NCBI RefSeq assembly: GCF_042677005.1
Contig: NZ_JBHTIF010000001.1
Span: forward strand, 434,001-498,000
Direction of reading: 5' to 3'
DNA length: 64,000 bases
Source of the DNA: Lysobacter_I brunescens
GTDB taxonomy: Bacteria; Pseudomonadota; Gammaproteobacteria; Xanthomonadales; Xanthomonadaceae
Below are positions 34,422 through 43,204 of this stretch, piece after piece; position 1 is the first letter of the stretch; the number at the start of each line of letters is the position of its first letter. The notes beneath the pieces were generated by a model. The model worked only from the letters and a program-made list of their open reading frames with translations. It did no database searches and was not told the origin of the DNA. The position numbers and the translations under genes are program-made.

Positions 34422-35552
34422 ATGACAACGACGCATCATGGCCGCAGTTCCGCTCTCCATTCCGTCGCTTCCCGAAGGCTGTTCATCGCAGCCGCGCTGA
34501 TGACCTCGCTCACCGCTTCCGGGCTGGCCTCTGCCGCAGGCTGGAGCGCAGGCCCCGCCATGACCAACGCACGCGCCGGCACCGGCTCGGTGACGCTGGC
34601 CGACGGCAGGGTCATGCTGGTGGGCGGCGCCGATGCGAAACGTTCGGCTTTCGCCTTCTACACCGCGGATATCTACAACCCGACCACCCAGGCTTGGACC
34701 CAGAGCAGCTACAGCAACGCCCCCCACTATCTGCCCGGCATCGCGCTGCTGCAGAACGGCAAGGTGCTGATCGCCGGTGGGCTGGGCAGTTCCGGCATCC
34801 AGTCGACAGCCGAGATCTATGCGCCGGCCAGCAACACATGGACGATCGCCTCGCCGCTCAATCAGCAACGCTATGCGCTCACGCTGACGACGCTGCAGAA
34901 CGGTCATGTGCTGGCGGTCGGCGGCGTGATCACCAATGGCACGCCGCAGGCCACCGTCGAGCGTTACAACCCGGCCACGAACACATGGACGCTGGTCGCC
35001 CCGCTCACCACCGCGCGCCGCGACCACACGGCAACGCTGCTCGGCAACGGCAAGGTGCTGGTGACCGGTGGCGAAGGCGTGGGCTGGGTCAAGGTCCCCG
35101 GTGCCGAGATCTACGACCCGACCACCAACACCTGGAGCCCGGCAGGCAGTCTCGCGAATGTCCGCATGTTTCATACCGCGACCGCACTCGCCAATGGCGA
35201 CGTGCTGGTGGCGGGCGGCCTGGGCGACAACGGTCCGACCGCAAGCACGGAGCGCTATTCGGTCGCGACCAACACCTGGAGCAGCGCCGGCACGCTGTCG
35301 ATGGCGCGCCAGCAACACGCGGCGATCGCCATGCCCAGCGGCAAGGTGCTGATCGCCGGCGGCTGGCCTGCCACCACCACTACGACCGAACTCTACGACC
35401 CGACCACAAGCACCTGGTCCGTCGCGGGCAACCTGGCCCAGGGGCGCAACCTGGTGGGCGCCGGTCTCGCCGGCAACGGCAAGGCCGTCATCGCAGGCGG
35501 CAGCACATCGACCAGCGTCAAACTGTCGAGCAGCGAGCTCTATACCGAGTAA
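34422..35552 (+). CDS. secreted kelch-repeat beta-propeller protein
   Basis: A 376-residue exported protein. The signal peptide (about 1-37) has a basic start and hydrophobic core. Six to seven kelch blades follow, each with a G-K-V-L-I-A-G-G or similar double-Gly strand and a Y-x-P-x-T-x-x-W end (for example NGKVLIAGGLG, AEIYAPASNTWT, YNPATNTWT, YDPTTNTWS). Extracellular kelch proteins bind proteins or sugars. No catalytic residues expected. Monocistronic. Confidence 0.88.
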   Translation: MTTTHHGRSSALHSVASRRLFIAAALMTSLTASGLASAAGWSAGPAMTNARAGTGSVTLADGRVMLVGGADAKRSAFAFYTADIYNPTTQAWTQSSYSNAPHYLPGIALLQNGKVLIAGGLGSSGIQSTAEIYAPASNTWTIASPLNQQRYALTLTTLQNGHVLAVGGVITNGTPQATVERYNPATNTWTLVAPLTTARRDHTATLLGNGKVLVTGGEGVGWVKVPGAEIYDPTTNTWSPAGSLANVRMFHTATALANGDVLVAGGLGDNGPTASTERYSVATNTWSSAGTLSMARQQHAAIAMPSGKVLIAGGWPATTTTTELYDPTTSTWSVAGNLAQGRNLVGAGLAGNGKAVIAGGSTSTSVKLSSSELYTE

Positions 35553-35747
35553 TCCCCATCGGGCGATCACAACGCGCTGTGCAGGGCGGTCCGCGTCCTG
35601 CACGGCGTCCACACCTCGGGCACAAATCTGGCGCGCGAACACCCCACGCCCGATCACATCTCACGCGACTTCGCCATCCGGCGGCGCCAGACGATCATCG
35701 ACTCATGACGCGTCGCGCATGCAAAGCGCAACAGTCATAGGCCCTGC

Positions 35748-35780
35748 GGCCTTGCGATGCCAAGACGGGATCGCAAGGCC
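35748..35780. terminator. hairpin downstream of the H-NS-like gene
   Basis: GGCCTTGCGAT (35748-35758) pairs with ATCGCAAGGCC (35770-35780) in an 11-bp stem with an 11-base loop, just past the stop of the minus-strand H-NS-like gene. No U-run follows on the minus strand, so termination is suggested by position only. Confidence 0.5.
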
Positions 35781-35789
35781 GATGCGGAC

Positions 35790-36188
35790 TCAGCCCGGAT
35801 ATTTCGGGAATTTCTCGTTCGGGTGCTTCGCCTTCCATTCGCGATGGGAGACGGTGCCTTCCCATGCGGTGAACGAACGCGGCGGCCGGCCGCGACCCGA
35901 CCAGGTTTCGCCGGTGTGCGGCAGCCAGTATTTCGGCTGGACTTCCGCCTTGGCGGCAGCCTGCCTGGGCTGCTTCGGGGCCTGGGTTTTCGGTGCGACC
36001 AGCGCCGCGATCTCGGCGCGCTGCTTCGCGTCGAAGGTCGCGCCGAACTGTCCGAGCAGTTCGATCACGGTCGAAAACGCGCTCGCTGCCTGCTCCTTGC
36101 GCAGTTCTTCTTCCTGTTTTTCGAGCTGGCGCAGTTCCTCGGCCAGTTTGGCCTTGGCAGAAGCGATGGTGTCGAGCGTGGGCTTCAT
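35790..36188 (-). CDS. H-NS/XrvA-family nucleoid-associated protein
   Basis: A 132-residue H-NS-like protein. A coiled-coil oligomerisation region (about 5-70, KLAEELRQLEKQEEELRKEQ) is followed by an Ala/Gln/Pro linker and the C-terminal DNA-binding motif KYWLPHTGETWSGRGRPPRS (about 88-107), the GRGR AT-hook-like signature. Such proteins silence AT-rich acquired DNA. ATG 36188 has AGAGG eight bases upstream; a TTG at 36194 is an alternative. Its position inside a repeat-rich, transferred-looking region suits this role. Confidence 0.9.
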   Translation of the reverse strand: MKPTLDTIASAKAKLAEELRQLEKQEEELRKEQAASAFSTVIELLGQFGATFDAKQRAEIAALVAPKTQAPKQPRQAAAKAEVQPKYWLPHTGETWSGRGRPPRSFTAWEGTVSHREWKAKHPNEKFPKYPG

Positions 36189-36551
36189 TTTCAAAACCTC
36201 TGTTGCGGTGATCCCAAAGTATAGCCTTGCGGCCTTTCGGGATGCGCTCCCTCCTCAGGGGGGACGGCCGAGCACGGTGTCCCGCAGGGGTAAAAAAGGG
36301 ACCTGCTTCTCGATAATGCCCCGATGCCGCCTTTTGCCTTGTCTTGGCGGGGTATCAGCCGAAGGCGTCATGCGCTGCGACCCGTTGCCGTTGGCAAGCC
36401 GACAAAAGAGAGGACATGAGGCTTCGCGAATCCACCTTTCAGCCACTGCTCGCATTGTTGTCTCCGGCAAAACCGCCCATTCTTCCGAGATGGATGCAGC
36501 CGATCTGCACGTCCCCACATACTTGCCCCGACACATGACGAGCAGGGACGC
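36189..36551. other. non-coding region with repeat segment
   Basis: 363 bp. It holds the H-NS-like promoter and, near 36353-36400, a partial copy of the GCGTCATGCGC repeat (ATCAGCCGAAGGCGTCATGC). A further GC-rich direct segment lies at 36230-36300. No gene seen. Confidence 0.5.
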
Positions 36552-37193
36552 ATGGTGATGAAAGACGCAAATCGCTTCTTGCTATCGGTCCCTGAGCATC
36601 ATTTGGCAGCCAGGAAGGCACGAAAGAAAACCAGGGGCTGGCAATGTCCCGGCATTTGCATCTTTCTCGCCATTTCCGCCATCTCCGCGACCGGCTGCGC
36701 GAAATCACCATCACTGCTTGCGACACCGCCTGCGCCCTCGCTCGCCGCAGGCGATGCAAAGCTGGATCTGCCCGCATCGACACCATTCGCTGGCGTTTGG
36801 ACATCCTGCAAGGGCACCGACGCTGCAGAGCAGTGCAGCCGCTACCTGCTGTTGCAGCGCGGGAAACGCATCTGCGGTACCTGGTCTTATTTCGCTTCGG
36901 GCGACAGCTACGAGGGCCGTGTCATCGCCGAAGTGATGTCCCCTCTGGAAGCGCGACGCAGACGGGTATGCGGCCGACCCGGCAGCGAGACCCGCACAGA
37001 ATGCGACACCGGCTGGGAGGCCATCGATCGCCCCTTGCGCCTGTGCAGCGGCAAGCTCGACGATCTGGATGGAAACGATGGCTGCGGCTTTGCCGATTAC
37101 GAGCGTGCAGAAGATAAAGGTCGTTCGTTACAGGAACTCGCCTCCCAACCGTGGGTACAGGCTTGTCTTTCACACAAGGAAGCGCGTCTGTAG
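36552..37193 (+). CDS. hypothetical lipoprotein
   Basis: A 213-residue product with a lipobox ISATGC (Cys49) after a long, basic N-terminus (about 30 residues). In-frame ATG 36558 gives only two residues less, so the long N-terminus remains. The mature part is Cys-rich (SCKG, QCSRYLL, RICGTW, VCGRPG, ECDTGW, LCSGK, GCGFADY, ACLSH), which suggests several disulfides. No family recognised. Surrounded by repeats; could be strain-specific. Confidence 0.6.
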   Translation: MVMKDANRFLLSVPEHHLAARKARKKTRGWQCPGICIFLAISAISATGCAKSPSLLATPPAPSLAAGDAKLDLPASTPFAGVWTSCKGTDAAEQCSRYLLLQRGKRICGTWSYFASGDSYEGRVIAEVMSPLEARRRRVCGRPGSETRTECDTGWEAIDRPLRLCSGKLDDLDGNDGCGFADYERAEDKGRSLQELASQPWVQACLSHKEARL

Positions 37194-37316
37194 GGCGGAC
37201 TCAAGCCGGCCATTGCATCGGGCAGTATCCGCAGACAGTCGAAGATACATCACGGAGACATGCCGCTTCTGCATCTCGCAGTGTCTCCTCGGCGGGCTTG
37301 TGCCCGCCCTACAGTG
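37190..37316. repeat. inverted repeat built on GTAGGGCGG/CCGCCCTAC
   Basis: TGTAGGGCGGACTCAAGCC at 37190-37208 and GGCGGGCTTGTGCCCGCCC followed by TACAG at about 37290-37315 form an imperfect inverted repeat between the lipoprotein and the following convergent gene. The motif resembles common Xanthomonadaceae palindromic repeats. Confidence 0.55.
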
Positions 37317-37362
37317 CTACAGAAAGGTTTCAACGCGCCGTGCAGATGACAAACCGGAAGCA

Positions 37363-37614
37363 TCAACCGTCGAAGGGGCCGCTGCCGCTGCCATTGCCGC
37401 CACCACTGCCGCCGCCGCCCGTCGTACGTTTGCTGATGTACAGGATGGCGCCATCCTGGCATTGGTACAGGTAGTCGTTGTCCGTGGCGTCGAACAGGAT
37501 GCAATCACCATGGTCTGGATCAAAAATGATGAAAGGCACCGCATTCGCCGAAGGGATGACGAACACCGCTAGAAAACCGAGAGTAGCGCTCAGCAATTTC
37601 ATTCTCTTCTTCAT
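37363..37614 (-). CDS. small secreted Gly/Ser-tailed protein
   Basis: An 83-residue product with a signal peptide (residues 1-22, MKKRMKLL start, ANA cleavage), a 40-residue core (GDCILFDATDNDYLYQCQDG, one Cys pair), and a Gly/Ser/Asn-rich tail of about 20 residues. AAGGAG lies seven bases before ATG 37614, a strong start. No family recognised. The flexible tail suggests a surface or secreted small protein. Confidence 0.7.
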   Translation of the reverse strand: MKKRMKLLSATLGFLAVFVIPSANAVPFIIFDPDHGDCILFDATDNDYLYQCQDGAILYISKRTTGGGGSGGGNGSGSGPFDG

Positions 37615-38144
37615 GAATCTTCTCCTTAAGAGTCTTCGGAAAGGAAAATGCAAAATCTGGAGAGGCTCGCACGTCCGTACGCGGCTTCGGCGCATACATC
37701 GTCTAGATAACACAGCCTGCTGGGCAATGCAAAACAACGCCTATGCGCCGCAAAACCTTCGCTCACCGATCTGTCGCGTCATCAACCGGATCCGAAGCCT
37801 TGCTGCTTTGCGGCAAAGGCTATCGTCCGACGGGTCATTGAAATTCCGATGTGCCGTCAGGCCACAAGGCTGGATGTTTGCCCATCGGTTCAAACCATCC
37901 GACATGACGCCATGGACGCCGCGCGCGGCACGCCATTGGAACGACAACGGGATACAGCACACAGTACCGTTTCCGTCGCCGCCTTTGCTTTTCGTCGTGC
38001 GCATAAGCCGAAGGCGTCATGCGCCGTGATGCGTTGCCGATCGCGAGGTTCCCGAAGAGGGTGCATGACGCTTCTCTTATGCACCATACAACGGCTATAA
38101 CGCCTTACGGCCTTATGCTTTACTATTTTTTGACAACAGGATTC
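37615..38144. repeat. non-coding region with diverged repeat-unit copy
   Basis: 530 bp. From about 37905 to 38000 it follows, with many changes, the right half of the small-gene unit described at 38763 and 42140 (GGAACGACAACGGG, GTACCGTTTCCGTC). It then runs into the GCATGACGC-family repeat at 37976-38100 (copy 2, GGGTGCATGACGCTTCTC). No gene seen. Confidence 0.5.
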
Positions 38145-38606
38145 ATGATGGGAAACCAAAGAGAAATTCGACAGACATTTCCGGAGGTTCGCCTTGGTGT
38201 TGCTATCGAAATTCGGAATGGCGCTCTGCCTGCGGTCAAGAGCATTCTGAATCGATACAAGCCGAGCAACTTTTACACGTCGATTCTCCCAGCCGGGATT
38301 CGCGACATCATGGCGAATCTCGACTTCGGAAACACGATACTCGAGCCGTCGCTTTTTGCGAGATTGACCATACAGAGCGGAGGCAAGATGTGGTGCGGAT
38401 ACGACGAATTCCGCGGCCACATCGCCGAGCTCGCCCCACACCTGCACAATGCCACATTCTTCGTTAGGGACGACCATGGAGACATCGACGAATTCAGAAT
38501 CATTGACGGGATGTTGCTTTTTTGCCACGTGTGTTCCGATTGCTGCCTACTTCTGGATGATTTCCTGATCGATAGATTCCCTGGCATTGTGTTTCCGCCA
38601 GAGTGA
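38145..38606 (+). CDS. hypothetical protein
   Basis: A 153-residue soluble protein starting MMGNQREIRQTFPEVRLG, preceded by AGGA seven bases before ATG 38145. Two Cys pairs lie near the C-terminus (CHVCSDCCLLL), possibly metal-binding. AT-richer than its surroundings. I do not recognise the family. It sits between two repeat units and may be carried by them. Confidence 0.6.
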   Translation: MMGNQREIRQTFPEVRLGVAIEIRNGALPAVKSILNRYKPSNFYTSILPAGIRDIMANLDFGNTILEPSLFARLTIQSGGKMWCGYDEFRGHIAELAPHLHNATFFVRDDHGDIDEFRIIDGMLLFCHVCSDCCLLLDDFLIDRFPGIVFPPE

Positions 38607-38762
38607 ATGGTAGTGCGTTGCCTATTCTCGCAGTGTTCAAACGCAGCGAACCGCGAGTCGGCATCGGCCCATCGACGGATCCACACCAGCGCAAAGTAGC
38701 CGTCGACCATGGGTGGCCTACCCGATGCCCGGGCGCAGACAATGACTGCGCCCGGAATAAAC

Positions 38763-38935
38763 TTACGCCGCCTCACCCTCCAGCGGCACCAGCCGGTCGT
38801 CGGCGTCGTATCGCAGGCCGCAGACCATCGCGGCCATGCCGCGCAGGGCGGCTTGGGGGCTGACGCCGGTGGTTTCGCACAGGGCGATGAACTGCGGGGG
38901 ACTTCGACGAGCAGGACGTTGGGCGGCTTGAGCAT
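38763..38935 (-). pseudogene. small conserved protein, frameshifted copy 1
   Basis: Same gene as the intact one at 42140-42313, but one base shorter (173 against 174). The lost base lies in a G run at about 38895-38900 (GCGGGGGAC here, GCGGTGGGAC in the intact copy), so the frame breaks after about 12 residues. The C-terminal part (FIALCETTGVSPQAALRGMA to the LVPLEGEAA end) is otherwise nearly identical. Part of a unit of about 490 bp that extends to 39252. Confidence 0.75.
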
Positions 38936-39252
38936 GACGGCATTCCTTGATTCGCCCGACGCCCACCGTGGGCGCCGTTGGCGAGTCAGACACGCATCGC
39001 GCGCAGGCGCGTCAAGGTTTGCACCGCAACTCGCACCGACCTTGACGCGCCGAGCACGGCGCGAGGCTGGGACGACAACGGGGCACACCTCACGATACCG
39101 TGTCCGTCCATGTGATTGCCGCAGGGCGGAACCGCCGAAGGCGATTCCGCCTTTGCATCAGTCTCCGTAGTGGGGCCGTGGCGGCTGGGGCATGAAGCGG
39201 TGGAATCCGCTGCGCGGGTTCCACCCTGCGGATTGCGTTTTACGGCCTTTGT
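38763..39252. repeat. small-gene repeat unit, copy 1
   Basis: About 490 bp nearly identical to 42140-42625. After the small gene it carries a 13-bp perfect inverted repeat (GGCGCGTCAAGGT 39006-39018 with ACCTTGACGCGCC 39039-39051), then hairpins GCGGAA...TTCCGC and GGTGGAA...TTCCACC, ending in a TTACGGCCTTT-type tail. A GCATGACGC palindrome (39272-39297, GGTGCATGACGCTTCGCTCA) follows. This looks like a non-autonomous mobile or REP-like unit; no transposase is nearby. Confidence 0.7.
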
Positions 39253-39392
39253 ACAATTTTGACATCAGAGAAGGTGCATGACGCTTCGCTCATGCACCCT
39301 GCGACTGCGCATATGCCTGACGGCCTCGCGGTGCTGCAACGCCCGGCAGTCTCGGCGCACACATGAGACCACCGAGCGTCGTCGCGAAGCAG

Positions 39393-41090
39393 TCACTGCA
39401 ACTGCAGGCTGACCTGGTCGTTGAGGGCGGAGGCGTCGAACTGGTTCACGCCGATGCGCACTCGCAATTCGGTCTGGGCAAGCTCGGCGGGCACGTTCAG
39501 TTGCAGCCGCAGCGGCTTGGTCGGGGTCTCGGGATCCAGAGCCGTGCCCAGCGGCCAGAGCGAGGGCAGGTAGGCACAACTCAGCGCATACGCAGGTGCG
39601 GGTGAACAGACCCAGCCATCGCTGGCGATCATCTGCGGCACCAGGGCGTCGGTCGTCTCGATCAGGGCGATGATGCCGCTCGCCACCCCGCGTCCGCTGG
39701 TATTGGCAGCATGGATCAAAGCGCCGCGCAGCTCGACCTCATGGAGACGAACGCCCGAGGGCGACTCGTTGCGCGCGATGTGCTGCAGCCGTGCGCGGAC
39801 GTCGAGCGGCGCGAGGCCGGCGAAGCGGCGCTGGAACGCATGCGTGTAGGACTGCGCCGGAACGACGGATTGCCAGGCCACCTGGGTGTCGCCATCGGCG
39901 TCCATCGCCACGTCGGGATAGTCGGTTCGCGCCCCTCCCTGCGAGCTGGGCCGCTCCGGCCCGAGCGGGGTGCCGTTGGCATGGAAGTGGCGGACATAGA
40001 TATGGCTATCGGCACGTCGCCACACTGCTGCGAAATCGCCGGTCTGGCGCGCCATGGCGACATTCGGATGCGCAGGCTCGTCCTTCGGATAGGGCTCGCG
40101 TGCGGCGAGGAGGAACTCGCTGCCTGCGAGAACGCCGCTGGGGAGCAGGCGCTGGCCGACGATGCGCAGCCCCATCGTGCGATGGTATTGCCGCCAGACG
40201 ACGACGGCGTTGCCTGCGGCGTCCATGGCCAGGTCCGGCCTCGGCACGGTCGCAGGCGCAAGGCTGTTCACCCGTGCGATCGCGCCGAACGTGCCATTCG
40301 CGAATCGTCGGCGCATCCACACCTCTTCCATCGCGCCGTTGCGATCCTCGCTCCACACCGCCAGCGTATTGCCGGCGTCGTCCATGGCCAGCCGAGGCCA
40401 GGTCAACTGCGTGGAGGAAGTGCCGCTGGCGACCAATTGCGGGACGCCGAGCGACAGGCCGTTGGCGTCGAACCCGGCCAGGTACAGCGCGCGTTGCCCG
40501 CTACCGGGATAACTGAGCCAGGCGATGCTGTGGCTGCCGTCGCTGCGCATGGCGACCTGTGCGCTGCCTGCTTCGGGCGTGCCGGGCGGGTCGACGCGCT
40601 GTTCCATCATCAGCGGCTGACCATGGCGGTTGAAGCTGCGCCGGAACACGTGGGGCATGCCGCCCAGCCAGGGCTCCATCTGCGTCCAGACCACGGTGAA
40701 CGCGCCGTCGGCGCTCATCGCGACCTGCGGATAGGCATACGAACCGACGATCGCGGTGTTGTTGACCTGGATCGGCTCGCCGTAGGGCAGACCCGCAGCA
40801 TCATGTCGCTGCAGGCGCAGATGCGCGCTCGTGCCACGCCGATCGAGCCACACCGTGACCGAGCGTCCTTCGGCGTCCATCGCGCTCGCCACCTGCTCCT
40901 GGCGGGCCGTACCCGCCAAGGGGTCGACGGCATGCGCATCGAACACCGCAGCGCCGGCGGTGTTCGTCGCGTAGGCAGGACTTGCGAGGGCCGTGCCCAG
41001 GCATGCCAGCAGGCAGAGCGAGCGCAGGCCGGCAAATCCGTGCCGATACGAGCGCGGCATCGCGCCTGGAAATTCTTGAAGTCGTTGCAT
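39393..41090 (-). CDS. large secreted beta-propeller-like repeat protein
   Basis: A 565-residue exported protein with a long signal region (about 1-40, TYA/YAT cleavage) and at least seven internal repeats of the form V-A-M-D-A-x-G-x-x-x-V-V-W (VAMSADGAFTVVW, LAMDAAGNAVVVW, VAMDADGDTQVAW), each about 55 residues, typical of a WD/SBBP-like propeller. The last 110 residues form a separate beta domain. ATG 41090 follows GGAAGG. Probably an extracellular binding protein; the ligand is unknown. Confidence 0.78.
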   Translation of the reverse strand: MQRLQEFPGAMPRSYRHGFAGLRSLCLLACLGTALASPAYATNTAGAAVFDAHAVDPLAGTARQEQVASAMDAEGRSVTVWLDRRGTSAHLRLQRHDAAGLPYGEPIQVNNTAIVGSYAYPQVAMSADGAFTVVWTQMEPWLGGMPHVFRRSFNRHGQPLMMEQRVDPPGTPEAGSAQVAMRSDGSHSIAWLSYPGSGQRALYLAGFDANGLSLGVPQLVASGTSSTQLTWPRLAMDDAGNTLAVWSEDRNGAMEEVWMRRRFANGTFGAIARVNSLAPATVPRPDLAMDAAGNAVVVWRQYHRTMGLRIVGQRLLPSGVLAGSEFLLAAREPYPKDEPAHPNVAMARQTGDFAAVWRRADSHIYVRHFHANGTPLGPERPSSQGGARTDYPDVAMDADGDTQVAWQSVVPAQSYTHAFQRRFAGLAPLDVRARLQHIARNESPSGVRLHEVELRGALIHAANTSGRGVASGIIALIETTDALVPQMIASDGWVCSPAPAYALSCAYLPSLWPLGTALDPETPTKPLRLQLNVPAELAQTELRVRIGVNQFDASALNDQVSLQLQ

Positions 41091-41243
41091 ATGAACCTTC
41101 CTGTGGTTGGGTGTTGTTGAGCCACCGACGGCAGCCCACACCAGAATCAGGAAAGGACATCGAACGAACAATTCCGGAGATGTCAGGCGCGCACCTGACA
41201 ATCTGTCAGCCGCGATCGGACGCGTGTCGCGCGCAGGCGCACC

Positions 41244-41416
41244 TCACGCGGCTTCACCCTCCAGCGGCACCAGGCGGTCATCGGCGTCGTATCGCAGACC
41301 GCAGATCATCGCGGCCATGCCGCGCAGGGCGGCTTGGGGGCTGACGCCGGTGGTTTCGCACAGGGCGATGAACTGCGGGGGGCTTCGACGAGCAGGATGT
41401 TGGGCGGCTTGAGCAT
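41244..41416 (-). pseudogene. small conserved protein, frameshifted copy 2
   Basis: Second broken copy of the 42140-42313 gene, also 173 bases, with the missing base in the same G run (GCGGGGGGC). Similarity continues to about 41468 (GGCGCCGTTGGCGAGTCA) and then stops, so only the left part of the repeat unit is present. It lies between the propeller gene start and the next minus-strand gene. Confidence 0.7.
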
Positions 41417-41474
41417 GACGGCATTCCTTGATTCGCCCGACGCCCACCGTGGGCGCCGTTGGCGAGTCAACGGC

Positions 41475-42014
41475 TTACGGTGCGGAAGAGACCAACGCGT
41501 CGACAGGCAGTTCACGAAAGCGCACGGATGCCAGCTTCATTTCAGGCTGGGTCGTCTTGCCAACGAAGAGCACCAGCGCGCGCGTCTCCGGGGTAGTGAT
41601 TTCGCCGGCGAGCATTCGATCCAGTTCGGGATGATCGAACGTCGCCATCATGCGAATACGGCGGCCATGCGTGACCACCTCGATGTCTTCGATGTCCCAG
41701 GAATAGCCCCAGAACAGCTGACCGGGATAACGTGAATCGCGCAGGGCGGGAAGGATCTCGGCCAGGTGCCGATATCGGCCCCGCGCATCGCGACGGTAGA
41801 CGATGACGCTGCCGCCATCCTCATAACCGGACGAAACGATGCGCAGCGCAGGATCGGCAACGAGCTTCCATTCGTAGCAGTAGGCACCATCGGCAGCCTC
41901 GGCAGCACAATGCGCCTGCGCCTCCGGCACTGCGACCATGTTGAGCTTCTTCGCCTGGGCAGGCAATGCCGCAAGCACAAGGACACACATGGCAAGCGCT
42001 GCAATTCTCGTCAT
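41475..42014 (-). CDS. hypothetical secreted protein
   Basis: A 179-residue exported protein with a signal peptide (about residues 1-20, cleavage AQA-K) and a mixed alpha/beta body containing FWGYSWDIEDIEVVTHGRR. Two Cys (HCAAEAADGAYCYEW) probably form a disulfide. AAGGTGAAG lies before ATG 42014. No family recognised. Flanked on both sides by copies of the small-gene repeat. Confidence 0.7.
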   Translation of the reverse strand: MTRIAALAMCVLVLAALPAQAKKLNMVAVPEAQAHCAAEAADGAYCYEWKLVADPALRIVSSGYEDGGSVIVYRRDARGRYRHLAEILPALRDSRYPGQLFWGYSWDIEDIEVVTHGRRIRMMATFDHPELDRMLAGEITTPETRALVLFVGKTTQPEMKLASVRFRELPVDALVSSAP

Positions 42015-42139
42015 TTGTTCTTCACCTTGAATTTCACCGGCTTCGACATCTTTGAACACTGCGCCGAGAGCCATCTCATCTTACCGAGCTGATCGGCCGA
42101 AAAGACCCGGGCGCGGGAGCGTCCCGCGCCCGGCAAAGC

Positions 42140-42313
42140 TTACGCCGCTTCACCCTCCAACGGCACCAGCCGATCGTCGGCGTCATATCGCAGGCCGCAG
42201 ATCATCGCGGCCATGCCGCGCAGGGCGGCCTGGGGGCTGACGCCGGTGGTTTCGCACAGGGCGATGAACTGCGGTGGGACTTCGACGAGCAGGACGTTGG
42301 GCAGCTTGAGCAT
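42140..42313 (-). CDS. small conserved protein, intact copy of a repeated gene
   Basis: A 57-residue protein starting MLKLPNVLLVEVPPQFIALC and ending LVPLEGEAA, with one predicted helix-turn (GVSPQAALRGMAAMICGL). AAGGAATG precedes ATG 42313. Copies at 38763-38935 and 41244-41416 are one base short in a G run. I do not know its function; the LVEVPPQFIALC start may mark a small conserved family. Carried on the repeat unit 42140-42625. Confidence 0.65.
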   Translation of the reverse strand: MLKLPNVLLVEVPPQFIALCETTGVSPQAALRGMAAMICGLRYDADDRLVPLEGEAA

Positions 42314-42625
42314 GACGGCATTCCTTGATTCGCCCGACGCCCACCGTGGGCGCCGTTGGCGAGTCAGACACGCATCGCGCGCAGGCGCGTCAAGGTTTGC
42401 ACCGCAACTCGCCCCGACCTTGACGCGCCGAGCACGGTGCGACCCTAGGACGGCAACGGGGGGCACACCTCACGATACCGCTTCCGTGCATGTAATTGCC
42501 GCAGGGCGGAACCGCCGAAGGCGATTCCGCCTTTGCATCAGTCGCCGTAGTCTGGCCGTGAGCATGAAAAGGTGGAATCCGCTGCGCGGGTTCCACCCTA
42601 CGGATTACGCCTTACGGCCTTTCGG
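42140..42625. repeat. small-gene repeat unit, copy 3
   Basis: About 486 bp, the same unit as 38763-39252 with scattered differences. It ends in GGATTACGCCTTACGGCC. After it, about 95 bp separate it from the CBASS operon's last gene, so the unit marks the left edge of that island. Confidence 0.7.
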
Positions 42626-42718
42626 TTGAAGTTCATCACGTGTGAGTGCAATGGCGTCAATTCGTATGAGTCGGTGACACGTATTGTCGAGAAAACACAG
42701 GGCCCCATGTAGCGAGCA

Positions 42719-43204
42719 TCAAGTAGTTTCAGGTCCGAGGATTGCTCGGCGAAGGATGTTTCCTCGACCAACGCCATACCAATTCTGGTGCTGGCTTCCG
42801 ACGATCACAAAAACCATTGCGGCGCTGTTGCGAGGGCTATGGATTGCCTGCCACTGTTCAAGGTCCAAGCGCGACGGAGTTGGCTGCATCTCCGGGTGCG
42901 TGTGCCACTCTCCAACATAGTCAAGGGTGCCACCACTGGAGAGCCACCGTTTCATCGCAAATTGTTGATGGGCAAGCGCCTTTCGATAAAAATGAGTTCG
43001 CCCTCGGCTATCTGCTGAAGAAGGTGTCGAGGCCAAGGCGACATGAAGATGTCTGCCTCGCCGATACCCGAGAAGAATTCCTCCAGCCTCCGGCTTGTGT
43101 GGTGCGTCCTGCCGAAACTTCTGCATCACGGAGAGTACGCCGCCTTCGATGAGCAATAGCCCATCCGCCGCAAATGGGTGTGGTCCGATTATGGCCTCTT
43201 GCAT
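42719..43204 (-). CDS. cap3: CBASS Cap3, JAMM-type isopeptidase
   Basis: A 161-residue JAB/MPN metalloprotease. The JAMM signature is complete: Glu39 (EAGGILLG), His101-x-His103 (GEWHTHPEMQPTPSRLD), Ser111 and Asp114. In type II CBASS Cap3 removes or primes the conjugate that Cap2 places on the CD-NTase, limiting its activity. ATG 43204 overlaps the cap2 end by 16 bases, indicating coupling; the frame upstream to 43312 is an overlap artefact. Last gene of the four-gene operon. Confidence 0.88.
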   Translation of the reverse strand: MQEAIIGPHPFAADGLLLIEGGVLSVMQKFRQDAPHKPEAGGILLGYRRGRHLHVALASTPSSADSRGRTHFYRKALAHQQFAMKRWLSSGGTLDYVGEWHTHPEMQPTPSRLDLEQWQAIHSPRNSAAMVFVIVGSQHQNWYGVGRGNILRRAILGPETT

